Origin: JAEZHK01 sp964575255
GTDB lineage: Bacteria; Bacillota; Clostridia; Christensenellales; Aristaeellaceae
NCBI GenBank assembly: GCA_964575255.1
Contig: CAZNPZ010000026.1
Span: forward strand, 1-34,209
Reading direction: 5' to 3'
DNA: 34,209 nt
Position 1 is the first letter of the stretch. Each line of letters begins with the position of its first letter. The position numbers and the translations under genes are program-made. The notes under the pieces are model-generated. The model ran no database searches and was not told the origin of the DNA. It saw nothing but the letters and a program-made list of their open reading frames with translations. Shown here piece by piece: positions 30,699 through 34,209 of the stretch.

Positions 30699-32165
30699 TC
30701 ATTGCACCGGTGTCTTCTCCAGGAGTTCCCGCACAACCACCTTCTCGTCAAATGGGTGCTTGACCCCCTTGATCTCCTGGTAGGTCTCATGGCCCTTGCC
30801 CGCCAGCACCACCACGTCGCCGGTCTTGGCCATTTGCAGCGCATAGGCGATGGCGAGCCGCCGGTTTTCAATCACGACATACCGGGCGTTCTCCACCCGG
30901 CGGATCCCCTTTTCAATCTCTTCCAGGATCGCGTTGGGGTCTTCGCTGCGCGGGTTGTCGCTGGTCAGCACGCAAAAGTCGGCGAGCCGCCCGCCGATCT
31001 CGCCCATGATGGGCCGCTTGTCGTGATCCCGGTCGCCGCCGCAGCCGAACAGCGCGATCACGCGGCCGGCTTTCGTCGTCTGCCGCACGGTCTTTAAGAT
31101 GTTCTCCAGCGCGTCCGGCGAGTGCGCGTAATCCAGAATCACGCGGTACGGCGTTTCGGTTTCGAGCAACTCGATGCGGCCAGGCACGCCCTTGACCGAT
31201 GCCAGCCCTTTTTCAATGGATGAAGGTTCAATGCCCAGCTGGTCGCACATCGCGGCGGCCATGAGGCTATTGTAGACGTTGAAGATGCCCGCCATCCGCA
31301 GTTCCACGTCGATGGTGGCGCGCTTATGGAAGGTCAGGCGGTAGGAGAGGCCGCGCTCCCCGATCTCGATGTCGTTGGCGTAGACTTCGGCGGGGCTGCG
31401 GATGCCGATGGCGATGGCGGGGACATCGAGACACTTGATCGCCGGCGCGACGCGCTCATCGTCCACGTTGATCACCGCGCGGCGGCACATCCGAGGCGTG
31501 AACAGTTTGAGCTTCGTCGCCAGGTACGTCTCCATGTCCTTGAAGAAATCCAGATGATCCTGGGACAGGTTGGTGAACCCGGCCACGTCGAATACCATGC
31601 CCTCCAGCCGCTTCAGCGCCAGCGCGTGGGCGGAAACCTCCATCACCACGTACTCCATGCCCTCGTCGGCCATCCGGCGGATCAGCCGCTGGAAGTCGAT
31701 GGGGTCGGGTGTGGTGAGGTTTGCGGGGATCTCGCGGTCCGCGATCATCGAACATACGGTGCCGATCAGGCCGACCTTGTGCCCCGCGGCCTCCAGAATG
31801 GATTTGATCAGAAAGCTGGTCGTGGTCTTGCCTTTCGTACCGGTCACGCCCACCAGTTTCAATCTTTGGGCGGGGTTCCCGTAGAACTCCGCGGCAATGT
31901 AGGAAAGCGCCTCCCGCACGTCCGGTACCAGGATCTGCGCGCAGTCGATCTCCAGTTTTCGCTCCACGACAAGCGCCACCGCACCGGCGTCCACCGCCTG
32001 CTGGGCGTAGTCGTGCGCGTCGGTGCGAAGGCCGCGGATGCAGAAGAACAGCGCACCCTTTTCCACTTTTCTGGAATCGGTGCACAGCGAGGTGACGTCC
32101 TGGTGCTCGTATCCCAGCACCTGCACAGGCCCCGGAATGTTCTTCGACAAGTGGGTAATTCTCAT
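30699..32165 (-). CDS. murE: UDP-MurNAc-tripeptide synthetase MurE (meso-diaminopimelate type)
   Basis: Adds the third stem-peptide residue to UDP-MurNAc-L-Ala-D-Glu; 488 aa. The ATP loop is GVTGTKGKTTT (106-116). LTTPDP (150-155) and the EVSAHAL segment (176-182) are the UDP-substrate site, and a lysine in the TKLKLF segment (218-223) lies in the region of the carbamylated lysine. The amino-acid selecting motif is SDNPRSEDP (402-410): DNPR indicates meso-DAP, not lysine, so the wall is predicted to be DAP-type. ATG at 32165 has AGGAGG about 8 nt upstream. It is 37 nt downstream of the PBP gene. Confidence 0.97.
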   Translation of the reverse strand: MRITHLSKNIPGPVQVLGYEHQDVTSLCTDSRKVEKGALFFCIRGLRTDAHDYAQQAVDAGAVALVVERKLEIDCAQILVPDVREALSYIAAEFYGNPAQRLKLVGVTGTKGKTTTSFLIKSILEAAGHKVGLIGTVCSMIADREIPANLTTPDPIDFQRLIRRMADEGMEYVVMEVSAHALALKRLEGMVFDVAGFTNLSQDHLDFFKDMETYLATKLKLFTPRMCRRAVINVDDERVAPAIKCLDVPAIAIGIRSPAEVYANDIEIGERGLSYRLTFHKRATIDVELRMAGIFNVYNSLMAAAMCDQLGIEPSSIEKGLASVKGVPGRIELLETETPYRVILDYAHSPDALENILKTVRQTTKAGRVIALFGCGGDRDHDKRPIMGEIGGRLADFCVLTSDNPRSEDPNAILEEIEKGIRRVENARYVVIENRRLAIAYALQMAKTGDVVVLAGKGHETYQEIKGVKHPFDEKVVVRELLEKTPVQ

Positions 32166-32202
32166 CCAATCGTCCTCCTGTGTCTCAAGCGACCTGACGC
32201 CA

Positions 32203-34209
32203 CTAACCGCCCGGTGCCTGAAATTTCACGTGCACGACCGTGGTCGGCACGACGTTTTGCCCCGCTTCCGGACTCTGGGAAACCGCCGCGCCGCTCCCGA
32301 TTGCCTTCATTTCAAGGCCGTATGCGGTTAACAGGCGGTTCGCGTCGAGGATCGAAAGCCCTGTCAGATCGGGCACGGATACTTCGGCGGCTTCTTCCCT
32401 GGCGTCCTTCAGGTATAGCATGACCAGCGACTTCGCCGCCATATGCGCGCCCGGCGCAGGCATCTGATCCACCACTTCGCCGGTTTCGCCGCTGACCATC
32501 GCGTCCAGTCCAGCGCGTTTCAGCGCCTTTTGGGCATCCGCGAGGCTCATTCCGGTGACATCCGGCACAATGGCCGGCGCTTCCTCTTTTTGCTGGGTGG
32601 CGGGCGCGTAGCCCAGGTAGGCGAGGGTTTTTTTTAAAATTTCCTTCGCGAACGGCGCGGCGGTGATCGCGCCGAAGTCGGGTCTTTTGGTGGCTTCGTC
32701 CACGATGACGATCAGCGCGACCTTCGGATCGTCGACAGGTGCGAAGCCCAGGAACGAACCGATGTGCGTGTCGTGGGACACCACACCGTTCACATACACC
32801 TGCGCGGTGCCGGTCTTTCCACCGATCCGGTAGCCCTCGATGCGTGCGTTCTTCCCGCCGCCCTTTTCGACCACCAGTTCGAGGAGGCGTCGCACCGTGG
32901 CAGATGTCTTCTCCGAAATCGGACGGCTCATGACTTCCGGCGTGCCACGCTCCACCACGTTCCCGTTGGCGTCCCTGATCTCTTGGACGACGAAAGGTTT
33001 CATCAGGTTTCCGCCGTTGATTACCGCGCATGTGGCGTTCAAAAGCTGCAGCGGCGTCACCGCCACCGATTGGCCAAAACCGATGCGTGCGATGTCCACC
33101 CGCTTGACCCTTGTTTCGTCAATCAGGATGCCGGTACCCTCGCCGGGAATGTCCACACCGGTTATCATGCCCAGCCCGAACGCTTCCAGATAGCGGTAAA
33201 AGCGTTCGATGCCCAGCCTGAGCGCCAGTTCCAGGAACACAGGGTTACAGGAGTTCTGAAGGCCCTGCGCCAGATCCTCCGCGCCGTGGGCGTCGTCCCA
33301 GCAGTGGATGCGGGAGCCGTCCACAACCACCGAGCCGGAGCAGTAGAAGCGGTCGCCCACGCTGGTCACGCCCGCGTCCAGCGCGGAAGAGATGGTGACG
33401 ACCTTGAACGTCGAGCCGGGCTCGTAGGCGTCGGTGATCACGCGGTTTCTGAGAAGCTCGTTGAACGCATCGATGTCGTCCCGGGGCGGCGTGTTGAGGT
33501 CGAAGTCGGGTTTCGAGCACATGGCGAGGATCGCGCCGGTCTTCGGATCCATCACCAGCACCCGGACGGCCTTCGCGCCGTTGACGCTGATGGCCTCCCG
33601 CGCCGCCTGCTCTACGAAACTCTGAATAGAGGCGTCGATGGTCAGCGTCACATTGCCGCCGTCCACCGACGGGATATATTCGCTCTCGGCGTAGGAAAGC
33701 CGCCGGCCCTTGCCGTCAATTTCCGAAAGCACGCTTCCGGCGCGGCCGGAAAGATACTTGTCCAGCGACGCCTCAAGACCGGCTTGTCCCGTTCCGTCGA
33801 TCGATGTCAGGCCGATCAACTGCGAAGCGAACGCGCCCATCGGGTAGTATCTGCGCGCGTCCTCCTCCAGATACAGTCCGTTAAGCGCCTTGGAGCCGGT
33901 CGAAGCCTGCCGGGCGATCATCACGCGAAGCTGCTGCGCGACTTCCCTTGTCAATTGGCGCTTTAGAATCACGCCGCCCTTGGATCGGTCGCCGGCCTTT
34001 TTTTCGATGGCCGAAACGTCCATGTCCAGAACCGGCGAGAGGATTTGCGCGAAAGCCTGAAGGTCTGTCACCTGACGCGGGCTGACCGATGCGGTGTAGG
34101 CGGTCGCGCTGATGGCCAGCACGCGCCCGTTCCGATCCAAAATAGAGCCCCGCCGCGGCGCGATCACGCTTTGGCTGGTCCACTGCGTTTGCGCGCGCTG
34201 CTGGAGCTC
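32203..34209 (-). CDS. SpoVD/FtsI-type penicillin-binding protein with two PASTA domains (5' truncated)
   Basis: Class B transpeptidase that cross-links septal or spore-cortex peptidoglycan. The frame is open at the right window edge; 668 residues are visible, starting 14 codons before VIAPRRGSILDRNG, the usual start of the pedestal domain. The transmembrane anchor (about 40-60 residues) is outside. Counting from that valine, the catalytic SxxK is GSTFK (Ser252), SxN is NSCN (Ser306) and KTG is GGKTGTAQ (451-453). Two PASTA repeats follow at about 540-598 (VPDVTGMSLADAQKAL) and 605-652 (VPDLTGLSILDANRLL). PASTA pairs occur in both division and sporulation PBPs, so spoVD versus ftsI is not resolved. 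Confidence 0.94.
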   Translation of the reverse strand, partial: ELQQRAQTQWTSQSVIAPRRGSILDRNGRVLAISATAYTASVSPRQVTDLQAFAQILSPVLDMDVSAIEKKAGDRSKGGVILKRQLTREVAQQLRVMIARQASTGSKALNGLYLEEDARRYYPMGAFASQLIGLTSIDGTGQAGLEASLDKYLSGRAGSVLSEIDGKGRRLSYAESEYIPSVDGGNVTLTIDASIQSFVEQAAREAISVNGAKAVRVLVMDPKTGAILAMCSKPDFDLNTPPRDDIDAFNELLRNRVITDAYEPGSTFKVVTISSALDAGVTSVGDRFYCSGSVVVDGSRIHCWDDAHGAEDLAQGLQNSCNPVFLELALRLGIERFYRYLEAFGLGMITGVDIPGEGTGILIDETRVKRVDIARIGFGQSVAVTPLQLLNATCAVINGGNLMKPFVVQEIRDANGNVVERGTPEVMSRPISEKTSATVRRLLELVVEKGGGKNARIEGYRIGGKTGTAQVYVNGVVSHDTHIGSFLGFAPVDDPKVALIVIVDEATKRPDFGAITAAPFAKEILKKTLAYLGYAPATQQKEEAPAIVPDVTGMSLADAQKALKRAGLDAMVSGETGEVVDQMPAPGAHMAAKSLVMLYLKDAREEAAEVSVPDLTGLSILDANRLLTAYGLEMKAIGSGAAVSQSPEAGQNVVPTTVVHVKFQAPGG

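Noticed and set aside
1..34209. CRISPR array, insertion sequences, tRNA or rRNA genes
   Set aside because: No direct-repeat array, transposase-like protein, or tRNA cloverleaf was seen on either strand when reading by eye; a covariance scan would be needed for small RNAs.

Overview
The window is about 34 kb of GC-rich, densely coded chromosome. The best fit is an endospore-forming, high-GC member of the Clostridia (Christensenellales- or Oscillospirales-like; lineage inferred, not proven). The support is a spoIIGA-sigE pair, a MurE with the meso-DAP motif (DNPR), a SpoVD/FtsI-type penicillin-binding protein with PASTA domains, CdaA/CdaR for c-di-AMP, and AGGAGG-type ribosome binding sites. 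No CRISPR array, transposase, prophage, tRNA or rRNA was recognised.

Layout. 1-1133 (+): 3' part of a polar amino-acid ABC transporter ATPase, then a Bcp-type peroxiredoxin. 1134-1635: a non-coding stretch unusually full of perfect hairpins, the least explained piece of the window. 1636-7436 (-): cdaA-cdaR, an acidic membrane protein, a P-loop ATPase, a PIG-V-like mannosyltransferase and a TlpA-like thioredoxin. 7544-11541 (-): a Nudix hydrolase, a degenerate GH2-like protein, a Gfo/Idh/MocA oxidoreductase and a GNAT acetyltransferase, read from a good promoter. That promoter sits back to back with one driving a (+) operon at 11680-14731: P-loop protein, threonine synthase, sugar isomerase/epimerase, small membrane protein. 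The (+) operon ends at a bidirectional terminator facing a hypothetical (-) gene (14807-15829).

16008-19838 (+) is a tightly overlapped four-gene Gld-like ABC exporter operon (ATPase, ABC-2 permease, GldG-like protein, DUF4340 protein), preceded by a palindromic operator candidate. It is followed by a broken isoprenylcysteine methyltransferase-like gene (19893-20326) and a strong terminator. From 20402 to the end, everything on the minus strand is a division and cell-wall (dcw) cluster. In transcription order this is spoVD/ftsI (truncated by the window edge), murE, mraY, murD, ftsW, murA, ftsQ/divIB, then ftsA-ftsZ under their own candidate promoter, a terminator, and spoIIGA-sigE.

Functionally, the right-hand third makes the lipid-linked peptidoglycan precursor (MurA, MurE, MurD, MraY), polymerises it at the septum (FtsW plus the PBP) and positions it (FtsQ, FtsA, FtsZ). 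It is joined to the mother-cell sporulation switch: SpoIIGA is the protease that activates pro-SigE. Three exact Spo0A-box matches lie between ftsZ and spoIIGA, two of them directly upstream of spoIIGA. The cluster lacks murF, murG, murC and murB at their usual places. The most notable items for follow-up are the hairpin-dense segment at 1155-1619, the Spo0A/spoIIGA control region, the unusual gene set behind cdaA-cdaR, and the degenerate GH2-like protein.
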